Shown piece after piece: positions 43,346 through 54,002 of a DNA stretch of 64,000 bases. Under the pieces are notes generated by a model. The model was not told the origin of the DNA. It saw only the letters and a list, made by a program, of their open reading frames with translations, and did not search any database. Within the stretch, counting starts at the first letter, position 1, and the number at the start of each line of letters is the position of its first letter. Source of the stretch: Sphingomonas sp. SORGH_AS_0879 (GTDB lineage: Bacteria > Pseudomonadota > Alphaproteobacteria > Sphingomonadales > Sphingomonadaceae); contig NZ_JAUTBJ010000002.1 of NCBI RefSeq assembly GCF_030819175.1, forward strand, positions 1,560,001 to 1,624,000, given 5' to 3'. The translations under genes were made by a program, and so were the position numbers.

Positions 43346-46300
43346 ATGCCAAAACGCACCGACATCTCCTCCATCCTCGTCATCGGCGCGGGGCCCATCG
43401 TCATCGGCCAGGCGTGCGAGTTCGACTATTCGGGCACGCAGGCGATCAAGGCCCTGAAGGAGGAGGGCTATCGTATCGTCCTGGTCAATTCCAACCCGGC
43501 GACGATCATGACCGATCCCGAGTTGGCCGACGCGACCTATGTCGAGCCGATCACGCCCGCCGTCGTCGCCAAGATCATCGAGAAGGAACGCCCTGACGCG
43601 GTCCTGCCGACCATGGGCGGCCAGACCGCGCTGAACACCGCGCTGGCGCTGTTCGAGGACGGCACGCTGGAAAAGTTCGGCGTCCAGATGATCGGCGCCG
43701 ATGCCGAGGCGATCGACAAGGCCGAGGATCGCCAGAAGTTCAAGGCTGCGATGGAGAAGATCGGGCTGGAATCCGCCCGCTCGGCCATCGCGCATAGCGA
43801 GGCGGAGGCGCTGGAGGGGCTGGAGAAGGTCGGCCTGCCCGCCATCATCCGTCCCAGCTTCACGCTGGGCGGCACCGGCGGCGGCGTCGCGTATAACCGC
43901 GAGGAGTTCATCGCGATCGTCCGCGCCGGGCTGGACGCCTCGCCGACGACCGAGGTGCTGATCGAGGAGTCGCTCCTCGGTTGGAAGGAATATGAGATGG
44001 AGGTCGTGCGCGATCGCAACGACAATTCCATCATCATATGCTCGATCGAGAATATCGATCCGATGGGCGTCCATACCGGTGACTCGATCACCGTCGCGCC
44101 CGCGCTGACCCTGACCGACAAGGAATATCAGATCATGCGCAACGCCAGCCTGGCGGTGCTGCGTGAGATCGGCGTGGAGACGGGCGGTTCGAACGTGCAG
44201 TTCGCGGTCAACCCGAAGGACGGCCGCCTGATCGTCATCGAGATGAACCCGCGCGTGTCGCGCTCGTCGGCGCTGGCGTCGAAGGCCACCGGCTTCCCGA
44301 TCGCCAAGGTCGCCGCCAAGCTGGCGGTCGGCTATACGCTGGACGAGATCGAGAACGACATCACTGGCGCGACCCCGGCCTCGTTCGAACCGACGATCGA
44401 CTATGTCGTCACCAAGATTCCGCGCTTCGCCTTCGAGAAGTTCAAGGGCTCGGAGCCCGTGCTGTCGACCGCGATGAAGTCGGTCGGCGAGGTGATGGCG
44501 ATCGGCCGCAACATCCATGAATCGATGCAGAAGGCGCTGCGTGGCCTGGAGACGGGCCTGAGCGGCTTCAACAATGTCGAGCATCTGGCGGGCGCGCCGC
44601 GTGCCGAGATCGAGGCGGCCTTGGCCAGGGCGACCCCCGACCGGCTGCTGGTTGCGGCGCAGGCACTGCGCGAAGGCTTCACCGTCGCCGAGGTCCATGC
44701 GATCGCCAAGTACGACCCCTGGTTCCTGGAGCGGATCGCCGAGATCGTCGCGGCCGAGAATGAGGTCATGGAGAACGGCCTGCCGCAGGACGCGGCCGGC
44801 ATGCGCCGTTTGAAGGCGATGGGCTTCTCCGACAAGCGGCTCGCTTATCTGGCACTCCAGTCGGCGAATCTGCGCGGCATGGATCGCGGCATCGCGCGCG
44901 GATCGGGTCTGATCCACGAAGTCGTCAAGATGATGACCGGTGGCGTCACCGAGCAGGAGGTGCGCGAGCATCGCCTGAAGCTGGGCGTGCGTCCGGTCTT
45001 CAAGCGGATCGACACCTGCGCCGCCGAATTCGACGCCAAGACGCCCTATATGTACTCGACCTATGAAGCCCCGACCTTCGGCGAGCCGGAAGACGAGGCG
45101 GTGCCCAGCGATCGGAAGAAGATCGTCATTCTGGGCGGCGGTCCGAACCGGATCGGGCAGGGGATCGAGTTCGACTATTGCTGCTGCCACGCCTGCTTCG
45201 CGCTGGCGGATGCGGGCTATGAGACGATCATGGTCAACTGCAACCCGGAAACGGTCAGCACCGACTATGACACCTCGGACCGGCTGTATTTCGAGCCGCT
45301 GACCGCCGAGGACGTTCTCGCCATTCTCGATGTCGAGAAGTCGCGAGGAGAGCTGGTCGGCGTGATCGTGCAATTCGGCGGCCAGACCCCGCTGAACCTC
45401 GCCCGCGCGCTGGAAGCGGCTGGCATCCCGATCTTGGGCACCAGCCCCGACGCGATCGATCTGGCCGAGGACCGCGAGCAGTTCGCCGCTCTGGTCGACA
45501 AGCTCAAGCTGCTCCAGCCCAAGAACGGCATCGCGCGCAGCCGCGAGGAAGCGCTGATCGTCGCCGAGCGGGTCGGCTATCCGGTGCTGATGCGCCCCAG
45601 CTTCGTGCTGGGCGGCCGCGCCATGGAGATCGTCGACGGGCCGCAGCAGCTTGAGGATTATATCCAGACGGCGGTGCAGGTGTCGGGCGACGCGCCCGTC
45701 CTGATCGATCAGTATCTGCGCGACGCGATCGAGGTGGACGTGGACGCGATCTGCGACGGCGATCAGGTCGTCGTGGCGGGCGTGCTCCAGCATATCGAGG
45801 AAGCGGGCGTCCATTCGGGCGACTCGGCCTGCTCGCTGCCGCCCTATAGCCTGTCGGCGGAGATCATCGCCGAGATCGAGCGCCAGACCGAGGCGCTGGC
45901 ACGCGGCCTGAACGTGCGTGGCCTGATGAACATCCAGTTCGCGGTGAAGGACGGTCTGGTCTATCTGATTGAGGTCAATCCGCGCGCCAGCCGCACCGTG
46001 CCCTTCGTCGCCAAGGCGATCGGCACCCCCATCGCCAAGATCGCCGCGCGTGTCATGGCGGGCGAGAAGCTGGCCGACCTGCCGCCGATCGACCGCCACA
46101 TCGATTATTATGCGGTCAAGGAAGCGGTCTTCCCCTTTGCGCGCTTCCCCGGCGTCGATCCGGTCCTGTCGCCGGAAATGAAGTCGACCGGTGAGGTCAT
46201 GGGCATCGACCCCGACTTCACCACCGCCTTCGCCAAGTCGCAGCTTGGCGCGGGCACCGTCCTGCCGACCGAGGGCGCGGTGTTCATCAGCGTCAAGGAC

Positions 46301-46678
46301 GGCGACAAGCCGCATATCGTCCCCGCCGCCAAGATGCTGTCGGAGGCGGGCTTCGCGATCGTCGCGACCGGCGGCACCGCCGATTATCTCGACCGGGCCG
46401 GTGTCACGGTCGAGAAGATCAACAAGGTCGCACAGGGACGGCCCCATATCGTCGACCGGATCAAGGATGGCGGCATCACCCTGATCTTCAACACGACCGA
46501 GGGGTGGCAGAGCCTGAAGGACTCGAAACCGATCCGTCAGGCGGCGCTGGGGCAGAAGATTCCCTATTTCACCACGGCGCCCGCCAGCATCGAAGCGGCG
46601 AAGGCGATTGCGGCGGCGGGCAGCCGTGGTCTTGAAGTACGGCCCCTGCAATCCTACTATTCGCGTTCGCACAACTGA
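43346..46678 (+). CDS. carB: Carbamoyl-phosphate synthase large subunit
   Basis: A 1110-aa synthase with two homologous ATP-grasp halves: first half [20 protein letters not shown] and [19 protein letters not shown]; second half [21 protein letters not shown] and [20 protein letters not shown]. The C-terminal MGS-like allosteric domain is [20 protein letters not shown]. It makes carbamoyl phosphate from bicarbonate, ATP and ammonia delivered from CarA. Start ATG 43346. Confidence 0.98.
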   Translation: MPKRTDISSILVIGAGPIVIGQACEFDYSGTQAIKALKEEGYRIVLVNSNPATIMTDPELADATYVEPITPAVVAKIIEKERPDAVLPTMGGQTALNTALALFEDGTLEKFGVQMIGADAEAIDKAEDRQKFKAAMEKIGLESARSAIAHSEAEALEGLEKVGLPAIIRPSFTLGGTGGGVAYNREEFIAIVRAGLDASPTTEVLIEESLLGWKEYEMEVVRDRNDNSIIICSIENIDPMGVHTGDSITVAPALTLTDKEYQIMRNASLAVLREIGVETGGSNVQFAVNPKDGRLIVIEMNPRVSRSSALASKATGFPIAKVAAKLAVGYTLDEIENDITGATPASFEPTIDYVVTKIPRFAFEKFKGSEPVLSTAMKSVGEVMAIGRNIHESMQKALRGLETGLSGFNNVEHLAGAPRAEIEAALARATPDRLLVAAQALREGFTVAEVHAIAKYDPWFLERIAEIVAAENEVMENGLPQDAAGMRRLKAMGFSDKRLAYLALQSANLRGMDRGIARGSGLIHEVVKMMTGGVTEQEVREHRLKLGVRPVFKRIDTCAAEFDAKTPYMYSTYEAPTFGEPEDEAVPSDRKKIVILGGGPNRIGQGIEFDYCCCHACFALADAGYETIMVNCNPETVSTDYDTSDRLYFEPLTAEDVLAILDVEKSRGELVGVIVQFGGQTPLNLARALEAAGIPILGTSPDAIDLAEDREQFAALVDKLKLLQPKNGIARSREEALIVAERVGYPVLMRPSFVLGGRAMEIVDGPQQLEDYIQTAVQVSGDAPVLIDQYLRDAIEVDVDAICDGDQVVVAGVLQHIEEAGVHSGDSACSLPPYSLSAEIIAEIERQTEALARGLNVRGLMNIQFAVKDGLVYLIEVNPRASRTVPFVAKAIGTPIAKIAARVMAGEKLADLPPIDRHIDYYAVKEAVFPFARFPGVDPVLSPEMKSTGEVMGIDPDFTTAFAKSQLGAGTVLPTEGAVFISVKDGDKPHIVPAAKMLSEAGFAIVATGGTADYLDRAGVTVEKINKVAQGRPHIVDRIKDGGITLIFNTTEGWQSLKDSKPIRQAALGQKIPYFTTAPASIEAAKAIAAAGSRGLEVRPLQSYYSRSHN

Positions 46679-46705
46679 TCCCGACATGAGAACATGATGT
46701 GCTGG

Positions 46706-46738
46706 CGGACCGCCCTCCCGTTCGGGGATGGCGGTCCG
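46706..46738 (+). terminator. Hairpin between carB and greA
   Basis: CGGACCGCC and GGCGGTCCG form a 9-bp stem around a 15-nt loop, 28 bp after the carB stop. No T tract, so it may be a processing or attenuation hairpin in the carB-greA gap. Confidence 0.45.
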
Positions 46739-46774
46739 TACCGGGAATGCGTTATGGAATTGGGGACTAGGATT

Positions 46775-47251
46775 ATGGCGACCGTCGAAAAGATGCCGAT
46801 GCTCCAGGAGGGCTATGACAAGCTCACCCAGGACCTGCGGCGTCTGAAAGAGGAACGGCCGCTGATCGTCGACGCGATCGAGGAAGCGCGGGCGCACGGC
46901 GATCTCTCGGAAAACGCCGAATATCATGCGGCGAAGGAGCGGCAGGGTCAGGTCGAGGCGTCGATCGCCGATATCGAGGACAAGCTGAGCCGCGCGCAGA
47001 TCATCGATCCGAAGGATCTGTCGGGTGACAAGATCGTGTTCGGCGCGACCGTCACGCTGCTCGATGAGGACGACAAGCCGGTCAAATATCAGATCGTCGG
47101 CCAGACCGAGGCGGACGCCAAGACCGGGCGGATCAGCTACAACTCGCCGCTGGGCCGGGCGTTGATCGGGCGCAAGCTGGACGAAGAGGTCGAGGTGACG
47201 GTGCCGTCGGGCGACCGTTATTACGTCGTCAACAAGATCGAGTTCATCTGA
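46775..47251 (+). CDS. greA: Transcription elongation factor GreA
   Basis: A 158-aa protein of standard length. The N-terminal coiled coil contains [20 protein letters not shown], with the acidic tip [13 protein letters not shown], and the C-terminal FKBP-like domain ends [20 protein letters not shown]. It rescues backtracked RNA polymerase. Start ATG 46775 gives the family length; longer frames upstream are in the hairpin region. Confidence 0.97.
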   Translation: MATVEKMPMLQEGYDKLTQDLRRLKEERPLIVDAIEEARAHGDLSENAEYHAAKERQGQVEASIADIEDKLSRAQIIDPKDLSGDKIVFGATVTLLDEDDKPVKYQIVGQTEADAKTGRISYNSPLGRALIGRKLDEEVEVTVPSGDRYYVVNKIEFI

Positions 47252-47255
47252 TCCG

Positions 47256-47894
47256 ATGAACTGGACAGCGGCACGAGCGACGACGGCCATCGCGGCCGTC
47301 ACGGCGATCGTGTCGCTGATCCTGATCGCGGGCGGCATGGTGCCCGATGCGGCAGTCGCGGCGGGGTTCATCCCGCTCCGGTTCGAGGGGGCGGCCTTGC
47401 CCCCCGATTTCGGTTTCGCGGTGCCGACCCTGTTGACCCCGTTGACCGCGACCCTGGTCCATGGCGGGCTGGCGCATATCGCGTTCAACCTGGTCATGCT
47501 GGTCTATTGCGGCGCGCAGGCCGAGCGGGCCATCGGCGCGCGGGGCATTGCGGTGCTGTATGTCGTCGGGGCCTATGCGGCGGCGATCGCGCAATATTTC
47601 CCCGACCCCGCCTCGCCCATGCCGATGATCGGCGCGAGTGGGGCGATCTCGGCGATCGTCGGGGCCTATGCGCTGCTTTTCGGGCGGCGGCGTGCGACCA
47701 GGGGCGTGGCGGGACTGTCCGCCGAGACGACGCATGTGCTGTGGTTGGCGGCGGGGTGGATCGGTATCCAGTTGCTGCTCGGCTATGCCGGGATGGGCAT
47801 GGGCGCGATCGCGGTCGCCGCGCATATCGGCGGATTCATCGCCGGGCTGGTGTTCGCCAAGCCGTTGCTGTTGTGGCGCTATCGTAACGCATAA
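47256..47894 (+). CDS. Rhomboid-family intramembrane serine protease
   Basis: A 212-aa polytopic membrane protein with six predicted helices. The catalytic Ser is in MIGASGAISAIVGAYAL and the catalytic His in HIGGFIAGLVF; the HGGLAHIAFNL loop is the family's conserved N-terminal motif. It cuts single-pass membrane proteins within the bilayer. Begins 4 bp after the greA stop, suggesting cotranscription. Confidence 0.88.
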   Translation: MNWTAARATTAIAAVTAIVSLILIAGGMVPDAAVAAGFIPLRFEGAALPPDFGFAVPTLLTPLTATLVHGGLAHIAFNLVMLVYCGAQAERAIGARGIAVLYVVGAYAAAIAQYFPDPASPMPMIGASGAISAIVGAYALLFGRRRATRGVAGLSAETTHVLWLAAGWIGIQLLLGYAGMGMGAIAVAAHIGGFIAGLVFAKPLLLWRYRNA

Positions 47895-47913
47895 GGGCGA
47901 GGTGAAGCCCGTG

Positions 47914-48030
47914 CCCTTCGACTTCGTTCAACGCGAACGGAGGGAGGGTAGTGGGGCGAGCGGATTACGGAACGCCCTGGCCCATCCCCCAACCTCCGTT
48001 CAGCCTGAGCGAAGTCGAAGGCCACGCCCC
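47914..48030. repeat. Intergenic inverted repeat, family A (copy 3)
   Basis: Left arm CTTCGACTTCGTTCAA (one mismatch to the other copies), right arm CCTGAGCGAAGTCGAAGGCC. Fills the space between rhomboid and DUF4170 genes, which end facing each other. Confidence 0.7.
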
Positions 48031-48050
48031 GACCTCGCCCAGCAACCATA

Positions 48051-48266
48051 TCAACCCAGCGAAGGCTCGAGCAGCCGGTGCAGGTGGACCACGACGAACC
48101 GCATCTCGGCATCGTCCACCGTCCGCTGCGCGGCGGCGCGCCAGGCCTTTTCGGCGCTGGCATAGTCGGGGAAGATGCCGACCACTTCCAGCGCGGCGGG
48201 ATCGACGAAATCGAGGGTCTGCGGATCGCTGACGCGGCCACCGAACACGAGGTGCAGCTTGCTCAT
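48051..48266 (-). CDS. DUF4170 protein
   Basis: A 71-aa soluble protein: LHLVFGGRVSDPQTLDFVDP, AALEVVGIFPDYASAEKAWR, EMRFVVVHLHRLLEP. The pattern matches the DUF4170 family of short alphaproteobacterial proteins of unknown function. Monocistronic. Confidence 0.75.
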   Translation of the reverse strand: MSKLHLVFGGRVSDPQTLDFVDPAALEVVGIFPDYASAEKAWRAAAQRTVDDAEMRFVVVHLHRLLEPSLG

Positions 48267-48356
48267 GGTGTCTCCTGAGGATTTGCTCTTTCCCTAGCGG
48301 CAAGCGCGGCGCGATTGAAGACGCTCTTTCGCATTCGTAATGCTTTGTCATGGGAC

Positions 48357-48384
48357 GGGGTCATGGCGATGGGGTCATGGCGAT
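48357..48384. repeat. 14-bp tandem duplication upstream of the ferredoxin reductase
   Basis: GGGGTCATGGCGAT occurs twice in immediate tandem (48357-48370 and 48371-48384), 36 bp before the start codon. Perhaps a recent slippage duplication near the promoter. Confidence 0.5.
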
Positions 48385-48419
48385 TTGCAGGGGCCCTCCT
48401 TCCATCCTAGGGACGGCGG

Positions 48420-49667
48420 ATGAGCGACAGTCCCACCACGACCCCTTACGACATCGTCATCATCGGCACCGGCCATGCGGGCGCGCAGGCCGCGATCGCG
48501 TTGCGCCAGGAAGGGTTCGACGGCACGATCGCGATGATCGGCGAGGAAGCCTATCCGCCCTATGAGCGCCCGCCGCTGTCCAAGGAATATCTGGCCGGGG
48601 AGAAGGCGTTCGAGCGCATCCTGATCCGCCCCGAACGCTTTTGGGAAGAGCGGGCCGTCACCCTTCGCCTGGCCGAGCGGATCGTCGCGGTCGATGCGGA
48701 GGCACGCTGTCTGACGACCCAGGCGGGGGCGTTGGTCGAATATGGCACGCTGATCTGGGCGGCGGGCGGCCATGCGCGGCGACTATCGTGCGACGGGCAT
48801 GACCTGTCGGGCGTGCACAGCGTCCGCAATCGCGCCGATGTCGACCGGCTGATCGCGGAACTGCCCGATGTTCGCGAGGTGGTGGTGGTCGGCGGCGGCT
48901 ATATCGGGCTGGAGGCGGCCGCTGTCCTGACCAAATTCGGCAAGGCGGTGACCATCGTCGAGGCACAGGACCGCGTGCTGGCGCGCGTCGCGGGCGAGGC
49001 GCTGTCCCGTTTCTATGAGGCCGAACACCGCGCCCACGGCGTGACGATCCGTTTGAACGAGAGTGTCGCCTGCCTCGAAGGGGAGAGAGCGATCTCCGGC
49101 GTGCGCCTGGCCGATGGCTCGGTGCTCCCCGCTCAGATGGCGATCGTCGGCATCGGCATCATCCCCTCGGTCGAGCCGCTGATCGCGGCGGGTGCGGAGG
49201 GCGACAATGGCGTGACGGTGGATGCGCAGGGGCGGACCAGCCTGCCGCATGTCTTCGCGATCGGCGATTGCGCCGCCCATGCCAACGCCTTCGCCGATGG
49301 CGCGGTGATCCGGCTGGAGTCAGTGCAGAATGCGCATGACCAGGCAACGGTCGCCGCTCGCACGATCATGGGCAAGGAGGTCGCCAATCACGCGGTGCCC
49401 TGGTTCTGGTCCAATCAATATGATTTGAAGTTGCAGACGGTCGGCCTGTCCGCCGGGCATGACCGTGCGATCCTGCGCGGCGATCCGGCGGGCCGCAGCT
49501 TTTCCGTCGTCTATCTGCGGGGCGACCGGGTGATCGCGCTCGACTGCGTCAACGCCATGCGCGACTTCGTGCAGGGCAAGGCGCTGGTCGCCGACGGCGC
49601 CGTGGTGCCGGACGAGGCTTTGGCGGACCCGGAACGACCGCTCAAGACGCTCTGGCCGCTCGGCTGA
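48420..49667 (+). CDS. FAD-dependent ferredoxin reductase (putidaredoxin-reductase type)
   Basis: A 415-aa flavoprotein: FAD motif DIVIIGTGHAGAQAAIALRQ, NAD(P)H motif VVVVGGGYIGLEAAAVL, and HVFAIGDCAAHANAFADG near the C-terminal third, followed by the reductase C-domain (LKLQTVGLSAGHDRAILRGD). Such enzymes pass electrons from NADH to a 2Fe-2S ferredoxin and often a P450 or dioxygenase. A partner may be the ferredoxin at 183-488, but they are 48 kb apart. Confidence 0.88.
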   Translation: MSDSPTTTPYDIVIIGTGHAGAQAAIALRQEGFDGTIAMIGEEAYPPYERPPLSKEYLAGEKAFERILIRPERFWEERAVTLRLAERIVAVDAEARCLTTQAGALVEYGTLIWAAGGHARRLSCDGHDLSGVHSVRNRADVDRLIAELPDVREVVVVGGGYIGLEAAAVLTKFGKAVTIVEAQDRVLARVAGEALSRFYEAEHRAHGVTIRLNESVACLEGERAISGVRLADGSVLPAQMAIVGIGIIPSVEPLIAAGAEGDNGVTVDAQGRTSLPHVFAIGDCAAHANAFADGAVIRLESVQNAHDQATVAARTIMGKEVANHAVPWFWSNQYDLKLQTVGLSAGHDRAILRGDPAGRSFSVVYLRGDRVIALDCVNAMRDFVQGKALVADGAVVPDEALADPERPLKTLWPLG

Positions 49668-49759
49668 CAGGAGCGCGCCAAAACAAGTCCTTGCGCCGCC
49701 TCCCGCCGCTATGTCAGACTTAATGCAAAGCTTTGCAGAAGATTGGGCAGGAGAGTGGG

Positions 49760-52012
49760 ATGCGCTGGCGGAACGTCGTTCGGGCGGGAATGGGCATGGC
49801 GGCGGTCGCCGTTACGGGGGCCGCGCCGGTCTCGGCCAAGGTCACGGCTCCTGCGGGGGCCAGGATCTTCCGGCTCGACGGCGGCGGCGTCACCTATGCC
49901 ATGGGGGTGGATGAGAAGGGCTATCTCCAGCCGCTCTATTGGGGTTCGGCGCTGGCGGACGGCGATCCGCTGGTTTCCGGCGATCCGGTCAAGACGGGCG
50001 ACCCCATCGTCCTGAAGGCGCCGGGCGAATTGTCGGGCTTCGATCCCGCCGGATCGGTGACGCTTCAGGAATATCCGGGGCAGGGCGAGGGGCTGGTCAG
50101 CGAACCGGGCGTCAAGGCGCTGTTCGCCGATGGCAATCGTGACCTTGTCCTGAAATATCGCAGCCACAAGGCCAGCGGCGAGACGTTGACCGTCGAACTC
50201 GCCGATATTCGGCGACCGTTGTTCGTCACCCTGACCTATACCATCGATCCGGAGACCGGCATCGTCGCGCGCTCCGCCAAGGTGCGCAATGGCGATGCCA
50301 AGGCAGTGCGGGTCGATCAGTTGGCGGCGGCGGTCCTTTCGCTGCCGGTGGGGGACGATTACCGGCTTCATTATCTGACCGGCCGCCACGCCGCCGAATG
50401 GACGCAGAAGACCGTGCCGGTCGAGGCCGCCGCGACCGTACTGGAAAGCCGTCGCGGATCGACCGGCCATGGCAACAATCCCTGGTTCGCGATCGGTCGC
50501 GAAGGGCTGACCAGCGAGACGAACGGCCCGGTCTGGTATGGCGCGCTCGCCTGGTCGGGATCGTTCCGGATCAGCGTGGCATCGGACAATCTGGGCCGGG
50601 TTCGGATCGCCGGAGGATATAACCCCTATGACTTCTCCTGGACGTTGAAGCCGGGCGAGACGCTGGACACGCCGATCTTCTATGCGGGCTATTCTGGCGA
50701 GGGGCTGGGCGGCGCGTCGCGGACCTTCCACCGGTTCGAGGTTTCCCATATCCTGCCGCACGGCGATAAGGCGCGAGTACGCCCGGTCCTGTACAATAGC
50801 TGGGAGGCGACCGCCTTCGACGTGACCGAGGCGGGGCAGATGGCGCTGGCCGACAAGGCCGCGAAGATCGGCGTCGAGCGCTTCGTGGTCGATGACGGCT
50901 GGTTCGGCGCGCGCAACAGCGACAAGGCGGGCCTGGGCGACTGGACGGTCAACCCGGCCAAGTTTCCCAATGGCCTGAAACCCCTGATCGACCGGGTGAA
51001 GGGCTTGGGCATGGACTTCGGCCTGTGGGTCGAGCCCGAGATGGTCAATGTCGACAGCGACCTGTACCGCGCGCATCCCGACTGGGTGCTGAACTTCCCC
51101 GACCGGCCCCGGACCGAGGGGCGCAACCAGTTGGTCCTGAACCTCGCGCGCACCGATGTTCGCGATCACCTGCTCGCCGTGCTCGACAAGCTGGTCAGCG
51201 AGAACGACATCGCGTTCCTGAAGTGGGACTATAACCGCAACTGGACCGAGGCGGGCTGGCCCGAGCAGCCGGTCGCCGACCAGCAGCGTGTCTATGTCGA
51301 TTATGTCCGTAACCTCTATCATATCCTGTCCGAATTGCGGCGGCGTCATCCCGGGCTGGAGATCGAGGCGTGTTCGGGTGGGGGTGGTCGTGTCGATCTG
51401 GGCATCATCGGGCTGACCGATGAGGTCTGGCCGTCGGACAATACCGACCCCGCCGACCGGTTGACCATCCAGGACGGCTTCACCCGCGCCTATCCCGTTG
51501 CGGTGATGATGGCCTGGGTGACCGACAGCCCCAATTGGGCGAACACCCGCGTCACCAGCCTGGACTATCGCTTCCTGTCCTCGATGCAGGGCGGGCTGGG
51601 CATCGGCGCGAACCTGGACAAGTGGACCGACACCGACTTTGCCACCGCGCGCAAATGGGTGGCGGCCTACAAGACGATCCGCGAGACGGTGCAGCGCGGT
51701 GCGCTCTATCGGCTGGAATCGCCGACCGGCGACAACGCGACCGCGGCGACCATGTATGTCGGTCGCGACAAGCGGCAGGGCGTGCTGTTCCAGATGCTGC
51801 ATTCGTCGATGTGGCGCGACAATCCCGCCGCCATCCATGCGCAAGGGCTGGACCCGGCGCGGGTCTACAGCGTGAAGATGCTCGACGGCGCGGCCCGGCC
51901 CGCAGGCGTGCCGGACCGGGCGTCGGGGGCCTATTGGATGAACCGAGGGCTGCGCGCGCCGCTGAAGGGCGATTTCGTTGGGACGGCTTTCGTGTTCGAG
52001 GCGGTAAACTGA
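49760..52012 (+). CDS. Alpha-galactosidase, GH36 family (exported)
   Basis: A 750-aa glycosidase with a signal peptide (MRWRNVVRAGMGMAAVAVTG). The N-terminal beta-sandwich is followed by the catalytic barrel with the nucleophile D490 (FLKWDYNRNW) and acid/base D560 (WPSDNTD). Also visible are GLWVEPEMV and EACSGGGGRVDLGI. It hydrolyses alpha-linked galactose from sugars such as melibiose or raffinose. Start ATG 49760 has CAGGAGAGTGGG upstream. Confidence 0.92.
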   Translation: MRWRNVVRAGMGMAAVAVTGAAPVSAKVTAPAGARIFRLDGGGVTYAMGVDEKGYLQPLYWGSALADGDPLVSGDPVKTGDPIVLKAPGELSGFDPAGSVTLQEYPGQGEGLVSEPGVKALFADGNRDLVLKYRSHKASGETLTVELADIRRPLFVTLTYTIDPETGIVARSAKVRNGDAKAVRVDQLAAAVLSLPVGDDYRLHYLTGRHAAEWTQKTVPVEAAATVLESRRGSTGHGNNPWFAIGREGLTSETNGPVWYGALAWSGSFRISVASDNLGRVRIAGGYNPYDFSWTLKPGETLDTPIFYAGYSGEGLGGASRTFHRFEVSHILPHGDKARVRPVLYNSWEATAFDVTEAGQMALADKAAKIGVERFVVDDGWFGARNSDKAGLGDWTVNPAKFPNGLKPLIDRVKGLGMDFGLWVEPEMVNVDSDLYRAHPDWVLNFPDRPRTEGRNQLVLNLARTDVRDHLLAVLDKLVSENDIAFLKWDYNRNWTEAGWPEQPVADQQRVYVDYVRNLYHILSELRRRHPGLEIEACSGGGGRVDLGIIGLTDEVWPSDNTDPADRLTIQDGFTRAYPVAVMMAWVTDSPNWANTRVTSLDYRFLSSMQGGLGIGANLDKWTDTDFATARKWVAAYKTIRETVQRGALYRLESPTGDNATAATMYVGRDKRQGVLFQMLHSSMWRDNPAAIHAQGLDPARVYSVKMLDGAARPAGVPDRASGAYWMNRGLRAPLKGDFVGTAFVFEAVN

Positions 52013-52118
52013 TCGACGAAGCGCGCCATTGACGGGGGGCCGGTCATCCACTGGACCGGCCGCCCTCCGCCGGCAATATGGATCAACATCGCTAAGCCGC
52101 TATACTGCGCGGTGTTGG

Positions 52119-53966
52119 ATGGTGGAGACTTGCGTGGCGAAGCGCGGCTTTGTCGAGGGGCCTCCGGGCGATCGATACGGGGTGACACGGGCGATCCGGA
52201 GGCTGGGGCGCCGATTGGAGTTGCGCTCTTTCAGCCTCCTCCCCGAACATCTGAACCATGCGGAGGGCTATCGCGCGGCGGTGGCGGTCGCCCTGCCATT
52301 GCTTCTGGCGATCCTGACGGGGCGGAGCGAATGGGGGTGGGCGGTCTATGCCGCCTTCTGGACATGCCTGTGCGACGTGCCGGGGCCGGATCACCTGCGC
52401 CGCCGCTTGCTGGCGGTCTTCGTGGCCGGGGGAACGGCGGTCGTGCTGGTCGGCTCCTGGGCGGCGTCGATCGCCCCCCATGCGGCCATGATCGTCGGCC
52501 CGCTCCTGGTCTTCCTCGTGACGCTGGGCGCGGGGCGTTTGAGGTTCGGGGGGCTCGTCGGCACGCTGTCGGGCGTGGTGGCGGTGGTCGCGGTCGGCTT
52601 TCCGAACCGGCTGGATGCCGCGTTCCTGTTGGCCATGGCGTTCTTCGCCGGAGCGGCGTGGAGCTATGCACTAATCAACCTCCTCTGGCGCATCGATGCG
52701 TTCGACCCGCTGCGCCGCGCCGGCCAATCGGTGAGCGCGCGGCTGCTCGACATGGCGGATTACCTCGCCGGGCTGCGCGACCGTCCGCACCGCGACGCGC
52801 AGTGGCATAGCGATCATGCCGAGCATCGCCGTGCGGTGCGTCTGGCGATCGAGCGGTTCCGCGAGGTGCTGGTCCGTTTCGAGAGCGAGCCGGGCCGGGC
52901 GGCGATGGCCCGGCGCGAACTGGCGGCGGCGGAGACGATGTTCGGGGCGCTGCTGGCGCTCGATCAGGCCTGTATCGATCGTTACGGGCCGGTGGAGGAG
53001 CGGACGGCTCTGGCCCAGGCGTGCCGCGACGCGGTGTCCGCCTGGTGGCTATCCCTTCGCCAGCGACCCCGCTCCCAGGCTCCGCTGGCGGAGGCCGACG
53101 CGAGGATGCGGGCGGTGCGCGGCGTCCTGACCGACGATCCGTTCAAGGGATGCGCGGCGGCGTTCGGATCGGCGCTGGCGCTGCTGTCGGGGCGGGACGC
53201 CGCCGTGGAGGTCGCCCCGGCGTCGGTCGGCACGGGCTCTCCGGTCTCGATGGTTCGCCAGGGGCTGCGTCAGGCCGGGGGGCTGATCATGGTCTATTAT
53301 GCGGCGATCATCTTCGGGCTGGGCTATCCCTATTGGGCGGCGATGGCGGTGATCGTCGTGCTTCAGGGCGGCGTCCGGGTGACATGGGCGCGCTGTCTGG
53401 AGCGTATCCTGGGCAGCCTGATCGGGGGGATGATGGCGCACGCGCTGCCCCTGCTCGGCGGTGGTCCGATCGTGCCCGCGTTGGTCGCGGTGGCCCTGAC
53501 CGCGATCACCATGGCGCTGCGCTCGGTCAACTACACCATTTTCGTGATGTTCCTGACGGTGCTGTTCGTGCTGGTCACCGACATGCTGCATCCGGGCGTC
53601 GGTATCGCGTCGGCCCGGATGATCGACAATGTCGTGGGCAGCCTGGCCGCGCTGGTCGCCGTCCTCGCCTTTCGGAGCGACTTCGGCCCGCCCTTGCCCA
53701 AGCGGATCGAGGACGGCATCCGCGCCAATCGCCGCTATGGCGAGGCGGTGGAAAGCGATCGGCCGTTCGCGGTCATCGAAGCCGCGCGCGCCGCCGCCGG
53801 GCGGGCCAGCGTGGAGGCGGAGATCGCCGCCCATGATCCCGGCGGCTGGCTGCACCGGCGCGTTCGTCGCGAGGCGGATCTGGCGTCATTGCAGGACATG
53901 CGCAACCTGGCCGGGCGTGCCGCCCTGGCATGGCATGCGCGATTGGGAGAGCGGGCGGGGGGCTGA
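52119..53966 (+). CDS. FUSC-family membrane protein (aromatic acid exporter-like)
   Basis: A 615-aa protein with two repeats of a 4-5-helix hydrophobic block. The first is at about residues 45-175 (AVAVALPLLLAILTGRSEWG then LVVFLVTLGAG and LSGVVAVVAVGFPN); the second is near residues 390-525 (GLIMVYYAAIIFGLGYPYWA and TITMALRSVNYTIFVMFL). Between them is a cytoplasmic helical region. This matches the AaeB/FUSC fold. Substrate is unknown. Start ATG 52119 is chosen; the upstream in-frame part lacks similarity. Confidence 0.82.
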   Translation: MVETCVAKRGFVEGPPGDRYGVTRAIRRLGRRLELRSFSLLPEHLNHAEGYRAAVAVALPLLLAILTGRSEWGWAVYAAFWTCLCDVPGPDHLRRRLLAVFVAGGTAVVLVGSWAASIAPHAAMIVGPLLVFLVTLGAGRLRFGGLVGTLSGVVAVVAVGFPNRLDAAFLLAMAFFAGAAWSYALINLLWRIDAFDPLRRAGQSVSARLLDMADYLAGLRDRPHRDAQWHSDHAEHRRAVRLAIERFREVLVRFESEPGRAAMARRELAAAETMFGALLALDQACIDRYGPVEERTALAQACRDAVSAWWLSLRQRPRSQAPLAEADARMRAVRGVLTDDPFKGCAAAFGSALALLSGRDAAVEVAPASVGTGSPVSMVRQGLRQAGGLIMVYYAAIIFGLGYPYWAAMAVIVVLQGGVRVTWARCLERILGSLIGGMMAHALPLLGGGPIVPALVAVALTAITMALRSVNYTIFVMFLTVLFVLVTDMLHPGVGIASARMIDNVVGSLAALVAVLAFRSDFGPPLPKRIEDGIRANRRYGEAVESDRPFAVIEAARAAAGRASVEAEIAAHDPGGWLHRRVRREADLASLQDMRNLAGRAALAWHARLGERAGG

Positions 53967-54002
53967 GCGCGCGATTCCGCCGCTGTGTCCTTTCCCGCGC
54001 CG

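Noticed and set aside
43223..47497. 1424-aa open frame on the minus strand opposite carB
   Set aside because: It is the mirror of the carB coding sequence in high-GC DNA; composition is His/Arg/Asp-rich and no domain fits.
49709..52051. 780-aa minus-strand frame opposite the alpha-galactosidase
   Set aside because: Antisense shadow; the plus-strand GH36 protein has catalytic residues and a signal peptide.
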